Source of the DNA: Pseudomonas caspiana
GTDB lineage: Bacteria > Pseudomonadota > Gammaproteobacteria > Pseudomonadales > Pseudomonadaceae
Assembly: GCF_002158995.1 (NCBI RefSeq)
Contig: NZ_LOHF01000002.1
Location: 1 to 64,000, forward strand
Length of the DNA: 64,000 bases
Direction: 5' to 3'
The notes beneath the pieces are model-generated. The model was given only the letters and a program-made list of their open reading frames with translations. It did no database searches and had not been told where the DNA came from. Positions 41,153 to 53,405 of the stretch are shown here, piece after piece (the first letter of the stretch is position 1; the number at the start of each line of letters is the position of its first letter). Both the position numbers and the translations under genes were made by a program.

Positions 41153-41464
41153 TTACAAATCTTCCAGCCGCCAAACCTCATAGGCCGGCGTTTCATAGGG
41201 GTGGCTCTGCTTGAGAGCCACCACTACTTGCTGAATCAACTCATCCGCAACGACAAGCTCGACTTTCCATTCCTGGACCTGCTCGACCACGCCGTCCTGC
41301 CCGATAAATGGCTGGCTGCCATCCAGCGGGCGGAACTGGCCTTGGCCGAGCACTTGCCATGAGCACTGATCGTAAGCCCCGATTCGCCCTGCACCAGCGG
41401 CGAATACGGCACTTTTGACCTGTTCCACATGGCTCGGCGGTACAAAGAACGCGAGCTTGTACAT
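41153..41464 (-). CDS. NIF3-like/YqfO C-terminal-domain protein
   Basis: A 103-aa protein equal to the small alpha/beta domain inserted in YqfO/NIF3 proteins (YKLAFFVPPSHVEQVKSAVF; QSHPYETPAYEVW). Stand-alone copies are common; the function is unknown. It begins 6 nt after purL ends. Confidence 0.85.
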   Translation of the reverse strand: MYKLAFFVPPSHVEQVKSAVFAAGAGRIGAYDQCSWQVLGQGQFRPLDGSQPFIGQDGVVEQVQEWKVELVVADELIQQVVVALKQSHPYETPAYEVWRLEDL

Positions 41465-41470
41465 TGCTTC

Positions 41471-44400
41471 TTAGTTCACCCAGGCACGGGCATTGCGGAA
41501 CATGCGCATCCACGCACCGTCTTCGTTCCAGTCTTCCGGACGCCACGAGTTCTGCACAGCACGGAATACACGCTCAGGGTGCGGCATCATGATGGTCACG
41601 CGACCGTCGCGGGTGGTGAGGCCACCGATACCGCGCGGCGAACCGTTCGGGTTGGCCGGGTAGGCTTCGGTGATCTTGCCGTGGGTGTCGACGTAGCGCA
41701 GCGCAACAGTACCGGAAACATCGGCAGCGACCAGTGCTTCGTCGCTGGCGAATTCGGCGTGACCTTCACCGTGAGCAATGGCGATCGGCATACGCGAACC
41801 GGCCATGCCTTGCAGGAAGATCGACGGCGACTCCTGAATCTGCACCATGGCAACCCGCGCTTCGAACTGCTCGGAGCGGTTGCGCACAAAGTGTGGCCAC
41901 AGCTCGCTGCCCGGAATCAGCTCGTGCAGGTTGGACAGCATCTGGCAACCGTTGCACACACCGAGGGTGAAGCTGTCCTGACGCTCGAAGAAGCTCTGGA
42001 ATGCATCACGCGCACGAGTGTTGAACAGCGCCGACTTGGCCCAGCCTTCGCCAGCGCCCAGCACGTCCCCGTACGAGAAACCGCCGCAAGCAACCATGCC
42101 TTTGAAGTCGTTCAGGTCGACACGACCCGCCAGAATATCGCTCATGTGTACGTCAATCGCATTGAAACCGGCGCGGTCAAAGGCAGCTGCCATTTCGACC
42201 TGACCGTTGACGCCCTGCTCACGCAGCACAGCCACTTGCGGACGCACACCGGTCTTGATGTAAGGCGCAGCAATGTCTTCGTTGACATCGAAGCCCAGCT
42301 TGACGGTCAGGCCTGGATTATCTTCTTCCAGCAGCGCGTCGAATTCCTGATCGGCACACTCGGCGTTATCACGCAGGCGCTGGATCTGGTAGCTGGTTTC
42401 AGCCCACTGACGCTGCAGCAAACGACGCTGGCCGCTGAACACTGGCTCGCCATTGAAGCTGATGGCAACTTCGTCGTTGTTGACCGGCTGACCGATCACC
42501 GCGACGCAATCCTCCAGACCGGCCGCGCTGAACTGAGCCAGTACGTCCGGCGTGGCGTCCTGACGAACCTGGATCACTGCACCCAGCTCTTCGTTGAACA
42601 GAATCGCGGCCAGATCGGCAGACGTTTCAGCCAGGCCATCCATGTGCAGGTCCAGACCACAATGACCCGCGAAAGCCATTTCCAGCGTGGTGGTCAACAG
42701 ACCGCCATCGGAACGGTCGTGGTAAGCCAACAGATGGCCGTCAGCGTTCAGACCTTGAATGACGGCGAAGAAAGCCTTGAGGTCTTCGGAGTCGTCGACG
42801 TCCGGCGCGACACGACCGAGCTTGCCGTAAACCTGAGCCAGGATCGACGCACCCATACGGTTCTGGCCACGACCCAAGTCGATCAGGATCAGGTCGGTAA
42901 CGCCCTTGTCCATGCGCAGTTCCGGGGTCAGCGTCTTGCGGATGTCGGTCACTGGCGCAAAACCGGTCACGATCAGCGACAGCGGCGACGTCACACTCTT
43001 CTCAACGCCCTCATCGCTCCAGCGGGTCTTCATGGACATCGAGTCCTTGCCCACTGGAATGGTGATGCCGAGCGCCGGACACAGCTCCATGCCGACAGCT
43101 TTGACCGTGTCGTACAAACGAGCATCTTCGCCAGGGTGACCGGCAGCGGACATCCAGTTGGCAGACATCTTGATGTCGGAAAGCTTTTCGATACGTGAGG
43201 CAGCGATGTTGGTCAGCGTCTCGCCGATGGCCATACGGCCCGAAGCAGGGGCGTCCAGCAATGCCAGCGGAGTACGCTCGCCCATCGCCATCGCTTCACC
43301 GGTATTGACGTCGAAGCTGGTGGCGGTCACGGCGACGTCGGCCACCGGTACTTGCCACGGACCGACCATCTGATCACGAGCGACCAGACCGGTAATGCTG
43401 CGGTCACCAATAGTGATCAGGAAGCTTTTGCTGGCAACGGCCGGGTGGTGCAGAACGCGCTGCACGCTTTCTTCGATATCCAGCACGCTTGGGTCGAAAT
43501 CATCGCCCAGCTCGTTTTCGCGGTCAGCACTGCGGTGCATGCGTGGAGCCTTGCCCAGCAATACTTCCAGCGGCATATCAACCGGATTGTTGCCAAAGTG
43601 GCTGTCGGTCACGGTCAGTTGTGGCTCGGCAGTCGCCTCGCCCACTACCGCGAACGGGCAGCGCTCACGTTCGCAGATTGCCTTGAAGCGTTCGAAGTCT
43701 TCGGCCCCCACCGCCAGGACGTAACGCTCCTGGGATTCGTTGCTCCAGATTTCCAGCGGGGCCATGCCCGGCTCGTCATTTGGCACGTTACGCAGTTCGA
43801 AACGACCGCCGCGGCCGCCATCATTGACCAGCTCAGGGAAGGCGTTGGACAAACCGCCCGCGCCGACGTCATGGATGAAGCTGATCGGGTTCTTGTCACC
43901 CAACTGCCAGCAACGGTCAATGACTTCCTGGCAACGACGCTCCATTTCAGGATTTTCACGCTGAACTGAAGCAAAATCCAGATCCGCAGAGCTGGTACCG
44001 GTGGCCATGGAAGAAGCAGCACCGCCGCCCAGACCGATCAACATCGCAGGGCCGCCGAGCACGATCAGCTTGGAGCCAACGGTGATTTCGCCTTTCTGCA
44101 CGTGTTCGGCACGGATGTTACCCATACCGCCAGCCAGCATGATCGGCTTGTGGTAACCACGAACCTCATCGCCGTGCGGCGTGCTGATGGACTGTTCGAA
44201 AGTACGGAAATAACCGGTCAGGGCCGGACGGCCGAATTCGTTGTTGAACGCGGCGCCACCCAATGGACCTTCAAGCATGATGTCCAGCGCAGTCACGATG
44301 CGTTCAGGCTTGCCGTAGTTCACTTCCCACGGTTGTTCGAAGCCTGGAATCTGCAGGTTGGAAACGGTGAAACCGGTCAGGCCAGCTTTAGGCTTGGCGC

Positions 44401-45367
44401 CGCGACCGGTAGCGCCTTCGTCGCGAATCTCGCCACCGGAACCGGTCGATGCGCCCGGGAACGGGGCAATCGCAGTCGGGTGGTTGTGAGTCTCGACCTT
44501 CATCAGAATATGCACCGGCTCCTGCACCGCACCGTACTGGCGGGTTTCAGGGTCCGGGAAGAAACGACCCGCCACGCTGCCGACGATCACCGAAGCGTTG
44601 TCCTTATAAGCGGACAGGACGCCTTCGCTGTGCATCTGGTAGGTGTTCTTGATCATGCCGAACAGGCTTTTTTCCTGGCTTTCGCCGTCGATATCCCAAC
44701 TGGCGTTGAAGATCTTGTGACGGCAGTGCTCGGAGTTCGCCTGGGCAAACATCATCAGTTCGATGTCGTGAGGATTGCGCCCCAGACCATTGAAGCTGGT
44801 GACCAGATAATCGATTTCGTCTTCAGCCAGAGCCAGACCGAGCTCGACGTTGGCTTTCTCCAGCGCAGCACGACCACCGCCCAGCACATCAATCGCAGTC
44901 AGCGGCTTGGGCTCGGCGTGAGTGAACAGGCCTTCGGCTTCCTCTACGGAACCCAGCACCATTTGCGTCATGCGGTCATGCAGGCAACCGGCAATGATTT
45001 GCGCTTCAGCTTCGTTGAAATGGCCTTCTACATAGAAGGTAATGCCGCGTTCGATGCGCTGGACTTTTGTCAGACCGCAGTTACGGGCGATATCGCTGGC
45101 TTTGCTGGACCACGGTGAAATAGTGCCGAAACGTGGCATCACCAGGAACAACCGGCCGCTCGGCTCTTGAACCGGCACACTCGGGCCGTATTTCAAGATG
45201 CGAACGAGAACTTCCTGTTCCTCGCCAGTCAGATCGCCAGTGACTTCGGCAAAGTGGGCAAATTCGGCATACAAGCCACTGACAGCTGAAACTTTCTGTT
45301 TCAGTTGTTCCAGTAATTTGCTGTGGCGGAAGGCAGAAAGGGCAGGAGCACCGCGCAGGATCAACAT
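41471..45367 (-). CDS. purL: phosphoribosylformylglycinamidine synthase PurL
   Basis: Converts FGAR to FGAM with glutamine and ATP in purine synthesis. The 1298-aa length is standard for the large proteobacterial enzyme. It has the N-terminal PurS-like region, two tandem AIRS-type synthase halves ([36 protein letters not shown]), and a C-terminal glutamine amidotransferase with nucleophile in [10 protein letters not shown] and PHPERVFR. The ATG at 45367 ([11 protein letters not shown]) is the family start; the frame is open 45 nt further. It is divergent from mltF. Confidence 0.97.
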   Translation of the reverse strand: MLILRGAPALSAFRHSKLLEQLKQKVSAVSGLYAEFAHFAEVTGDLTGEEQEVLVRILKYGPSVPVQEPSGRLFLVMPRFGTISPWSSKASDIARNCGLTKVQRIERGITFYVEGHFNEAEAQIIAGCLHDRMTQMVLGSVEEAEGLFTHAEPKPLTAIDVLGGGRAALEKANVELGLALAEDEIDYLVTSFNGLGRNPHDIELMMFAQANSEHCRHKIFNASWDIDGESQEKSLFGMIKNTYQMHSEGVLSAYKDNASVIVGSVAGRFFPDPETRQYGAVQEPVHILMKVETHNHPTAIAPFPGASTGSGGEIRDEGATGRGAKPKAGLTGFTVSNLQIPGFEQPWEVNYGKPERIVTALDIMLEGPLGGAAFNNEFGRPALTGYFRTFEQSISTPHGDEVRGYHKPIMLAGGMGNIRAEHVQKGEITVGSKLIVLGGPAMLIGLGGGAASSMATGTSSADLDFASVQRENPEMERRCQEVIDRCWQLGDKNPISFIHDVGAGGLSNAFPELVNDGGRGGRFELRNVPNDEPGMAPLEIWSNESQERYVLAVGAEDFERFKAICERERCPFAVVGEATAEPQLTVTDSHFGNNPVDMPLEVLLGKAPRMHRSADRENELGDDFDPSVLDIEESVQRVLHHPAVASKSFLITIGDRSITGLVARDQMVGPWQVPVADVAVTATSFDVNTGEAMAMGERTPLALLDAPASGRMAIGETLTNIAASRIEKLSDIKMSANWMSAAGHPGEDARLYDTVKAVGMELCPALGITIPVGKDSMSMKTRWSDEGVEKSVTSPLSLIVTGFAPVTDIRKTLTPELRMDKGVTDLILIDLGRGQNRMGASILAQVYGKLGRVAPDVDDSEDLKAFFAVIQGLNADGHLLAYHDRSDGGLLTTTLEMAFAGHCGLDLHMDGLAETSADLAAILFNEELGAVIQVRQDATPDVLAQFSAAGLEDCVAVIGQPVNNDEVAISFNGEPVFSGQRRLLQRQWAETSYQIQRLRDNAECADQEFDALLEEDNPGLTVKLGFDVNEDIAAPYIKTGVRPQVAVLREQGVNGQVEMAAAFDRAGFNAIDVHMSDILAGRVDLNDFKGMVACGGFSYGDVLGAGEGWAKSALFNTRARDAFQSFFERQDSFTLGVCNGCQMLSNLHELIPGSELWPHFVRNRSEQFEARVAMVQIQESPSIFLQGMAGSRMPIAIAHGEGHAEFASDEALVAADVSGTVALRYVDTHGKITEAYPANPNGSPRGIGGLTTRDGRVTIMMPHPERVFRAVQNSWRPEDWNEDGAWMRMFRNARAWVN

Positions 45368-45493
45368 CTTCGGGACAGCCTCGGGAAGGGGGTGTGCTTT
45401 GAGGCCGTGCATTCTAGCCTAAAGCGACTGTTTGAGCACTCAAAACGGCCAGATTGACGGTGCCCACATATCGGCGAGCCAGGTTGCGGCTGA

Positions 45494-47065
<1,572 letters not shown>

Positions 47066-47131
47066 CAAACTCCTCGTTTCCCCCTCTACAACAATCTCGA
47101 AATGAAACCCGGCTCCCGCAGGAATCACTGA

Positions 47132-47268
47132 TGACGTGGGACCGGCTTCAGCCGGGAAGAGGCCGTGACAGACGCTGAAACTTCATCGGCAGAAATACCG
47201 CCTTTCCCGGCTCAAGCCGGTCCCACGTCGTCAATCAGCTTGCAGGCCAGCATAGAATCTCCCACAGG
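47132..47268. repeat. long REPIN, copy 2
   Basis: Near-identical to 38230-38365, with arms TGACGTGGGACCGGCTTCAG and CTCAAGCCGGTCCCACGTCG, the GCCGTGACAGACGC spacer and the tail TAGAATCTCCCACAGG. It lies between the convergent mltF and tadA genes. Confidence 0.85.
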
Positions 47269-47297
47269 GGATCTATTTCAAATCAACCCGCTTAGCG

Positions 47298-47780
47298 TTA
47301 GCCCTTCGCCCGTCTCATCCTGAAAAACTCGCTCAGCATCGCGCCGCACTCTTCACCCAACACCCCACCTTCAAACAACACACGATGGTTGAGAAAGCCC
47401 TGAGTGAAAAACTGCCCCTGGCTCTGGACAATGCCAGCCTTGGGCTCAAGTGCGCCGTAGACCACGCGAGTAATACGCGAATGGACGATCAGCCCCGCGC
47501 ACATGCTGCACGGCTCCAACGTGACATACAGCGTGCTGCCGGGCAGTCGATAATTGCTGACCGCCTGCGCCGCTGCCCGTATGGCAACCATCTCGGCATG
47601 AGCACTGGGGTCACTGCCGCTGATGGGGCAATTGAAGCCACGACCAATGATCTCACCGTCCTGCACCAGCACCGCGCCGACAGGCACCTCGCCCAGCTCA
47701 GCACCTTGAGCCGCCAGTGCCAACGCTTCGCGCATGAAGTCCTGATCGCGACTGCGATCAATGATTTGCGGCTGCCGCAT
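47298..47780 (-). CDS. tadA: tRNA-specific adenosine deaminase TadA (CumB)
   Basis: Deaminates A34 of tRNA-Arg to inosine. The 160-aa zinc enzyme has the HAE motif (DPSAHAEMVAI) and PCSMCAG. The gene following cumA is called cumB in P. putida. The ATG at 47780 shares one base with the cumA stop codon (TGATG), so translation is coupled; an upstream in-frame start would lie inside cumA. Confidence 0.93.
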   Translation of the reverse strand: MRQPQIIDRSRDQDFMREALALAAQGAELGEVPVGAVLVQDGEIIGRGFNCPISGSDPSAHAEMVAIRAAAQAVSNYRLPGSTLYVTLEPCSMCAGLIVHSRITRVVYGALEPKAGIVQSQGQFFTQGFLNHRVLFEGGVLGEECGAMLSEFFRMRRAKG

Positions 47781-49153
47781 CAAGAAACCTCTATTGCTGC
47801 CATAAGTCCGGTTTCCATGTGATCGATCACATGACAGTGGAACATCCACACGCCGGGATTATCCGCCACCAGCGCCACCCGTGCGCGCTCGTTTCTGCCC
47901 AGGAGGAAAGTGTCGGTGAAATAAGGAATGATCTTCCTGCGATCAGACGCCAGAACCTTGAAGCTCATCCCGTGCAGGTGAATCGGGTGTTGATACTGGG
48001 TCATGTTCTTGAGTTCGAAGATGTAGCTCTTGCCCAGCTTGAGTTTTGCAATGGGGCGATCGGCACAGGTTTTGTCTGTGATATCCCAAGCCTCACCGTT
48101 TATCTGCCACAGACTCGGCGGCTTGCCGTTGTCGACGTTGACCGACACCGAACCGACCCATTCAAAGTTGAAATTGAGCTTCTCGGCGTTTTCCAGATCC
48201 GGCTCGGCAATAGGATTGGCTGGCAGCTCCGGCGGCCATTCGCCTGGCGCATCGTTATTGGCTACCGAACGAAAAGCCCCCAAACGCACCGGGCCATTTC
48301 GAAATGACAACTCTTCACCGGCAGGCGGCGCTTTGATCGCCAGACACAGGCGCATCCCAGGCCCCAACCAGTAATCCTTGCCCAATGGCCGAGGCTTGAT
48401 CGGGTTGCCATCCAGCGCATAAATCTGCGCATCGGCGCCCGGCAGATTAAGGCGATAGGTCACGGTGTTATCGAGGTTGAGAATACGTACCCGGGTAATC
48501 TGCCCCGCAGGCAACTCGATTACGCCCTGAGGAATGCCATTGATGGTAGAAAGTCGCCCCGCCGTGCCTTCCCGCGCCGCTTCGCGAATCACGCTGAACT
48601 CGGTGAATGCGCCAACCTCATCCACATGCCAGCTTTTCAGGCTGACCGTGCGCTCATGCTTGAACCCCGTAGGCTCGCGCTCCTCGATGATCAGCGGACC
48701 GACCAGCCCACGGCCCAGCTCTTCGCTGCTGCTGACATGTGGGTGATACCAATAGCTACCGGCATCCGGCACCAGGAATTTGTAGTCGAAATATTCGCCC
48801 GGCTTGACCGGCAGTTGCGACACATAGGGCACACCATCCATCTCAAGCGGAAGGCGGATACCGTGCCAGTGAATCGTGGTTTCAACCGGCAGGTGATTGA
48901 TAAAGCGCAAGCGCAGCCACTCGCCCTGCCGCACTCGCAGCTCGGTCCCCGGCGCGGATCCGCCAAACGCCCAGGCTGGCGTCTGATGCCCAGCTACCAG
49001 CTCGACATCCAGCGGCGCCGCGATCAGCTCGAAATCATGCCCCTCACCCGGCCCGCGACGGCCCAGCCAGTAACGCGAAGCCCCTCCCGCCCCAAGCCCA
49101 ACCACGGCAAGACCGACAAGGCCACCGAGTATTTGTCGACGGGTAAAAGACAT
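47780..49153 (-). CDS. cumA: multicopper oxidase CumA
   Basis: Exported multicopper oxidase; its P. putida homologue was linked to Mn(II) oxidation. The 457-aa protein begins with a Tat-type signal (SFTRRQILGGLVGLAVVGLG) and has all four copper-binding blocks: HWHG, YHPHVSSSEE, HPIHLHG and HCHVIDHME. The ATG at 49153 is chosen because it places the twin arginine at residues 5-6; the open frame runs on to 49231. The genomic island begins about 270 nt upstream of this start. Confidence 0.92.
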   Translation of the reverse strand: MSFTRRQILGGLVGLAVVGLGAGGASRYWLGRRGPGEGHDFELIAAPLDVELVAGHQTPAWAFGGSAPGTELRVRQGEWLRLRFINHLPVETTIHWHGIRLPLEMDGVPYVSQLPVKPGEYFDYKFLVPDAGSYWYHPHVSSSEELGRGLVGPLIIEEREPTGFKHERTVSLKSWHVDEVGAFTEFSVIREAAREGTAGRLSTINGIPQGVIELPAGQITRVRILNLDNTVTYRLNLPGADAQIYALDGNPIKPRPLGKDYWLGPGMRLCLAIKAPPAGEELSFRNGPVRLGAFRSVANNDAPGEWPPELPANPIAEPDLENAEKLNFNFEWVGSVSVNVDNGKPPSLWQINGEAWDITDKTCADRPIAKLKLGKSYIFELKNMTQYQHPIHLHGMSFKVLASDRRKIIPYFTDTFLLGRNERARVALVADNPGVWMFHCHVIDHMETGLMAAIEVS

Positions 49154-49351
49154 AAACGCGCACACCTCAAAAAACCAGACACGAGTCGCAGTCGAGAGTC
49201 GCTGCGAGGGGCGAATACGATACACCTGCATCTGGCAAAACTTAAGTGCGGCGGTGTTGGGGATACGATTTCACAGGCATCGACTGCCGGAGATTACGAC
49301 GACTCCTACAGCGACCGCATGCATACAAACATGCTTTGTGCTGGGCGCTGC

Positions 49352-49388
49352 AAAAAAGCCGGAGCACCTTTCGGTGACCCCGGCTTTT
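49352..49388. terminator. hairpin terminator, likely the native guaA terminator
   Basis: Stem AAAAGCCGG / CCGGCTTTT with an 17-nt loop region and A/T flanks on both sides. It is 39 nt outside the left att repeat. Before island insertion it would have followed the guaA stop codon closely, so it is probably guaA's original terminator. Confidence 0.7.
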
Positions 49389-49426
49389 GTCTAACTCCTG
49401 CTTTTAACTAACAGCGAGGAGCGGAT

Positions 49427-49441
49427 CAATCATTCCCACTC
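49427..49441. repeat. island att repeat, left copy
   Basis: CAATCATTCCCACTC, identical over 15 bp to 60363-60377. Flanking bases differ on both sides. In this copy it is not part of a gene. Confidence 0.85.
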
Positions 49442-49517
49442 TATTATAATCAACACAAAATAACTCATTAAAAACATAAGCTTAAAAACTACAGTAGCGT
49501 TCAGTACCACGACCAAT

Positions 49518-49526
49518 ACCATGCCC
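49518..49526. promoter_or_regulatory. TACCATGCC motif near left island end (candidate integrase arm site)
   Basis: TACCATGCC preceded by AA, matching motifs clustered at 60085-60235 at the other island end. The role as an integrase or excisionase arm-binding site is inferred from position and repetition. Confidence 0.4.
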
Positions 49527-49577
49527 AACCAAGGTGAGCTACGATATACTGCAGCGATCTGTGAGCATCATTTCGAT

Positions 49578-52500
49578 TCACTCAAATCGCTGCTCCCAAC
49601 GATTATGCTCCTCAGACTCGCGCGCTCTATTGTGCCGAATGGATTGCTCCATTAAAGCGAGCTTGGCTTTCGCGGAGTCTCGGACCTCCAAAGCGGAATG
49701 GTGCAGCAACTCAGAAAAGGCGTGCGCCCTGACCTCAAGAATATCAGCCAAGGAACCCGACCACCCGGATGGCCTAGCTCGGGCGTAAATGATATCTACA
49801 ATTTGAGTCTTATCATCCGCGGCGTCTAATATCGTTTTGATGTGAGAACTCAACTCAACACGCTTAGGGTTCTCAATCAAGCCATCCTCTGGTTCTACTG
49901 CTAAATAAATACTAACCACACTACCTAGCTGCTTTAATTTATTTCGATCTGCGTTACACCAATTAATCAATCTTCCTATCGGGACCTTATTAAGCGAGGA
50001 GGTTTTAACACCGTAACCTCGGTCGCGAAAGATCGTGTAGGCTAATACATCGTCGTCTTCATCACCGCTAAAGACGCCAGAGAGAAAAAGCTCAGGAAAA
50101 TTCTTGATTAATACTGATGTAATATCAGTAATTTCAAAGCTATACAATCGGTAGTTCGTAACACCATCACAAATAAGCGATACCATTTTAGAGATTTCAG
50201 CCAATGGGGCCGAGATAGAGAGGCAATACTTAGCAATTCGCTTTAGACCATGAGATGAAATTTGACCTATTTCGTCTCTGTGCATAGCGAGCATTATTAG
50301 AAAGACCTGCCGACCGAAAGCAAGCAAGCTATCTGAGGGTGTATAGCTACTGTCATGATCTATAAAAAAACGCATCTCAAGTATTTGAACTACCGAGACA
50401 AGACCGCCGTCCAACTCAATTAAAATACTTAAAAGCTCAACCAACATTTCATCTGATATTTTCTCGTGCATTCTCCCCAGACTAATATGCGTAAACCGCC
50501 AAGACTCTACTTTTCTAGACTTCGCCAGCTCTACCAACTTAATCACACCCCACGCTTCAAGAGGCGATGAACATAAAAGGTATACGGCGTGAGGAGCCAA
50601 CTTACGCTCATGTAAAATCATCTCAATCATAGCACGGAACATACTTACATTTTGCTCGTGTATTTCATGGAGGAAGCCTACAAGGAGTATCGGCTGAACT
50701 TCCTCAAGCTCCGACTCTTCGACCTGCCTGATAAGTTTCTCGAACATTGCGCTTTTGTCAACACTACCCCTCGCCAGTCCTTTCCCAAAGTACCATAAAG
50801 AATCAATATGGGTCCTCCATAATCTATCGCCCAGACGATCTATATAGCTTTGCTCCGCACTAGCGATCTCACCAAGCATCATTAACTTTTCATGCATTGC
50901 TGCCGAAGCCGTTGAAAAATCTTCCGCATCAACTACCACATGAGTCCAAGTATTAGTTAGGGCATAGGCTTCAATTTCAGAAAAAGGGTCTGCTGGAGCA
51001 GATACTTTTTCTAGCGTACGCAACCTCTCAAGTAATTCTGACTCATGCCTGTCGCTGTCAAAATGAATTACATTTTTTATAGCAACCCACATTTCCGGCC
51101 ACGCTCCAGCCCTAGCATAAGTATTGACTATACGCTCTAATAGCTCAAAACAGCCAGCGGAGGTCCATAGTCCGCGAAAATTTGAGGATAGTAATATTTT
51201 GACAAAATCATTTAATGAAGTGTGTTCCAAAACCAAATAACGCTCGAGCAACCGAATAACTTGCTCGTACCAATCCGTTTGTTCAGCGTAATTGCTAGGA
51301 ACCCAACCAGGCCCCCGTTTTCTTGCACCGAAATCGAAAGTACCCCATGAACTCCAATGTCCGGTTTCCAAAGCTGAGTCTAGTAACCTGAAGGCAATTT
51401 GATGGAACCTTTGTTCTGATGACTGCAATAAACCTTCTATAACGGATCTACGCCTACTGGGCAATGCTTGAGTGCCAGATAAATACAGAGAAAACAACTG
51501 TTTAATCCGTGCAACTATACTATTATTGTTTTCACTTTCGCTCTCATCTTCGGCAAACTTTAGGAGCACGGCAACAGCTCTTTCGAAGTATTCGTCCTCA
51601 TAAGCCAAGTGGCAAAGCAATCGAACAAATACTATAAAATTTGGATTTGACCTAGTTGCAAAGGCCGGTTGCATCGACGCAGTTTCAAGACACGACAGCA
51701 CGGTAGCGGGAAACACAGGCGCTATATAATTCAAGCAGTCAATCAAATCTGAATTACATACCGATATATCCCCAAGTGGCGCGCCAGGGACAATCCAGCT
51801 CTCAGCAAGATCTTGCGCAGCCTTACAATCATGTAAATAACCAATGCGATGTGCGCAGGACTTTAAAAGGCGTATATTTGCAGACTTGAATAATTCAGAG
51901 TTCACTTCCGAGATTGCTATATTTTCAAGCGCACTTTTGGCCAATCGATTAGCTAGCGCGTGAGGCAATATAGCACGCCAATCACCCCTCTTCTGAGCAA
52001 GTTGTCGACGCAGAAGCTCTGCCGCGTGGCGATAAAGTGTGCGGCGCTCAATGCCGGACATTGAACTAATAACACTAAGTTCATCATTGAGATCTCCATG
52101 TGAAATATCAAACGAATAAAATAAAGACAGCGCTTCTGCGCTTTCTAATAGAATCTCGCTTTTCCCTTTTCGCTGACTAAACAGCCTTTGAAAAAGCTCT
52201 TCGTCCGAAAAGTTAGTTAGCGTTTCATCGAACTTCACCCTACTAGCAAGTGCAATGGCCACTCGAGCATTGCCACCCGAGAACTCAGCTATTTTATCAG
52301 CGTTCCCGCGTTCCAAATCAGGAAAGCGCAGCTGTATTACTTTCGAAACCGTAGACTCGCTCGAAGGTTCTATCTTTACAACCTCTGTTTCTTCTGGCTT
52401 GTCGTCAGAGATATCGTACTCAATAGTAAGTATTCGAAGCTTTGTTCCACTCGAGGAAACTGCCTTTTGAAGTTGCCTGTGAACATCAGCAGGACAGTTA

Positions 52501-53405
52501 TCGAGGACAATATAAGATGCAATGTCATTTGCAATGAAATACCCAACAAGTTCTAGAGCAGAGGGCAGCAAGTCATCACCGAGGTCAGCATAAATCGCAC
52601 TAGATTTAGGTAAAGGTTCACCGCCAAGATTTTCCTCGAATAATGCCTGCGCGAAGCGCGTCTTGCCCACACCCGACAAGCCAATAATACGGACGGCGCT
52701 TCCTGGGGTGCGTAGCTTTTCGCGCGTACGAAGTAAACCGCTGAGTAGAGGCTGAGGCTCATCCGCAGCGGTATCAGCCAAAAACACACACGGATGCTCA
52801 TCCGTCAAAAATTCATCGGCTATGTCAACGGGCGTAGCTGCCCATCGGCCGAATGGGCGCCATCCCGAAAGAGGTTTACCCAGTTTATATCTTACCCAAA
52901 GCGCGACTCCCGGGTACTGGCGCAGCCAAGTTGCTATCCGATCACGCCCATAAAAGTCCAGCATTAGCTGATCTTTAGATGGTAAGGACGCTACTGCCTC
53001 TACCATTCCACTTAAACGTTCTGACAACATTTTATCAGAGCAATTATCTTTACCGCTTACGATGATATAAGCACCTCTCTGGTGGGCAATAGCAGCAATA
53101 ACGGGCTTTAATGAACCTTTATCAAGCATTTCCTTCGTGCAAGAAGCCTTACCCATAGCATGTTTTTTAACTTGAAATCCAGTAACGCTACGAGGTACAA
53201 AATTTGGATACTGTAATGGCCTAGTTTCGTTAACACTAACATCTAGTCCACCATCAGCGGCTTCTTGAGCACCGCCCCACGTGACACACGAAGTTGCAAG
53301 ACCAGCTTGTACCAGCTCGGCCTCGCATAGACGTCCGACAAGCTCTCGGAGGTCATCATCACCAAGTTCTGATATATCTTTGGCTTCAATTTCGAAAAAT
53401 CTCAT
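49578..53405 (-). CDS. PD-(D/E)XK-like nuclease / STAND NTPase protein (Avs-like architecture)
   Basis: A 1275-aa protein with three parts. Residues 1-165 resemble a restriction-endonuclease-like fold: a helix with E28/E30, D55 in GGLDVSV, and Q78-x-K80 in GFQVKKH. Residues 230-450 hold a STAND-type P-loop NTPase: GLSGVGKT (242-249), a Walker B-like YIVLDNC (298-304), and SGGNARVAIAL. The remaining 800 residues are helical without a recognised domain, the usual place for a sensor in antiviral STAND (Avs) proteins. The role, degrading DNA after sensing an invader, is inferred from architecture. The ATG at 53405 has AGGAAG 8 nt upstream and is preferred to the GTG at 53414. Codon use is A+T-rich, unlike the host. 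Confidence 0.72.
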   Translation of the reverse strand: MRFFEIEAKDISELGDDDLRELVGRLCEAELVQAGLATSCVTWGGAQEAADGGLDVSVNETRPLQYPNFVPRSVTGFQVKKHAMGKASCTKEMLDKGSLKPVIAAIAHQRGAYIIVSGKDNCSDKMLSERLSGMVEAVASLPSKDQLMLDFYGRDRIATWLRQYPGVALWVRYKLGKPLSGWRPFGRWAATPVDIADEFLTDEHPCVFLADTAADEPQPLLSGLLRTREKLRTPGSAVRIIGLSGVGKTRFAQALFEENLGGEPLPKSSAIYADLGDDLLPSALELVGYFIANDIASYIVLDNCPADVHRQLQKAVSSSGTKLRILTIEYDISDDKPEETEVVKIEPSSESTVSKVIQLRFPDLERGNADKIAEFSGGNARVAIALASRVKFDETLTNFSDEELFQRLFSQRKGKSEILLESAEALSLFYSFDISHGDLNDELSVISSMSGIERRTLYRHAAELLRRQLAQKRGDWRAILPHALANRLAKSALENIAISEVNSELFKSANIRLLKSCAHRIGYLHDCKAAQDLAESWIVPGAPLGDISVCNSDLIDCLNYIAPVFPATVLSCLETASMQPAFATRSNPNFIVFVRLLCHLAYEDEYFERAVAVLLKFAEDESESENNNSIVARIKQLFSLYLSGTQALPSRRRSVIEGLLQSSEQRFHQIAFRLLDSALETGHWSSWGTFDFGARKRGPGWVPSNYAEQTDWYEQVIRLLERYLVLEHTSLNDFVKILLSSNFRGLWTSAGCFELLERIVNTYARAGAWPEMWVAIKNVIHFDSDRHESELLERLRTLEKVSAPADPFSEIEAYALTNTWTHVVVDAEDFSTASAAMHEKLMMLGEIASAEQSYIDRLGDRLWRTHIDSLWYFGKGLARGSVDKSAMFEKLIRQVEESELEEVQPILLVGFLHEIHEQNVSMFRAMIEMILHERKLAPHAVYLLCSSPLEAWGVIKLVELAKSRKVESWRFTHISLGRMHEKISDEMLVELLSILIELDGGLVSVVQILEMRFFIDHDSSYTPSDSLLAFGRQVFLIMLAMHRDEIGQISSHGLKRIAKYCLSISAPLAEISKMVSLICDGVTNYRLYSFEITDITSVLIKNFPELFLSGVFSGDEDDDVLAYTIFRDRGYGVKTSSLNKVPIGRLINWCNADRNKLKQLGSVVSIYLAVEPEDGLIENPKRVELSSHIKTILDAADDKTQIVDIIYARARPSGWSGSLADILEVRAHAFSELLHHSALEVRDSAKAKLALMEQSIRHNRARESEEHNRWEQRFE

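Larger units (their letters stand above)
49154..49577. other. gap between cumA and the island's first gene
   Basis: The part next to cumA (49154-49426) is host sequence: the cumA promoter region and a strong terminator hairpin. From 49427 the sequence is island: the left att repeat, an A+T-rich stretch, one TACCATGCC motif at 49518-49526, then the end of the STAND-NTPase gene. No gene is seen. Confidence 0.7.

Noticed and set aside
41429..43198. 589-codon open frame on the plus strand
   Set aside because: Antisense of purL, with His/Gln/Thr-rich composition and no domain; not a gene.
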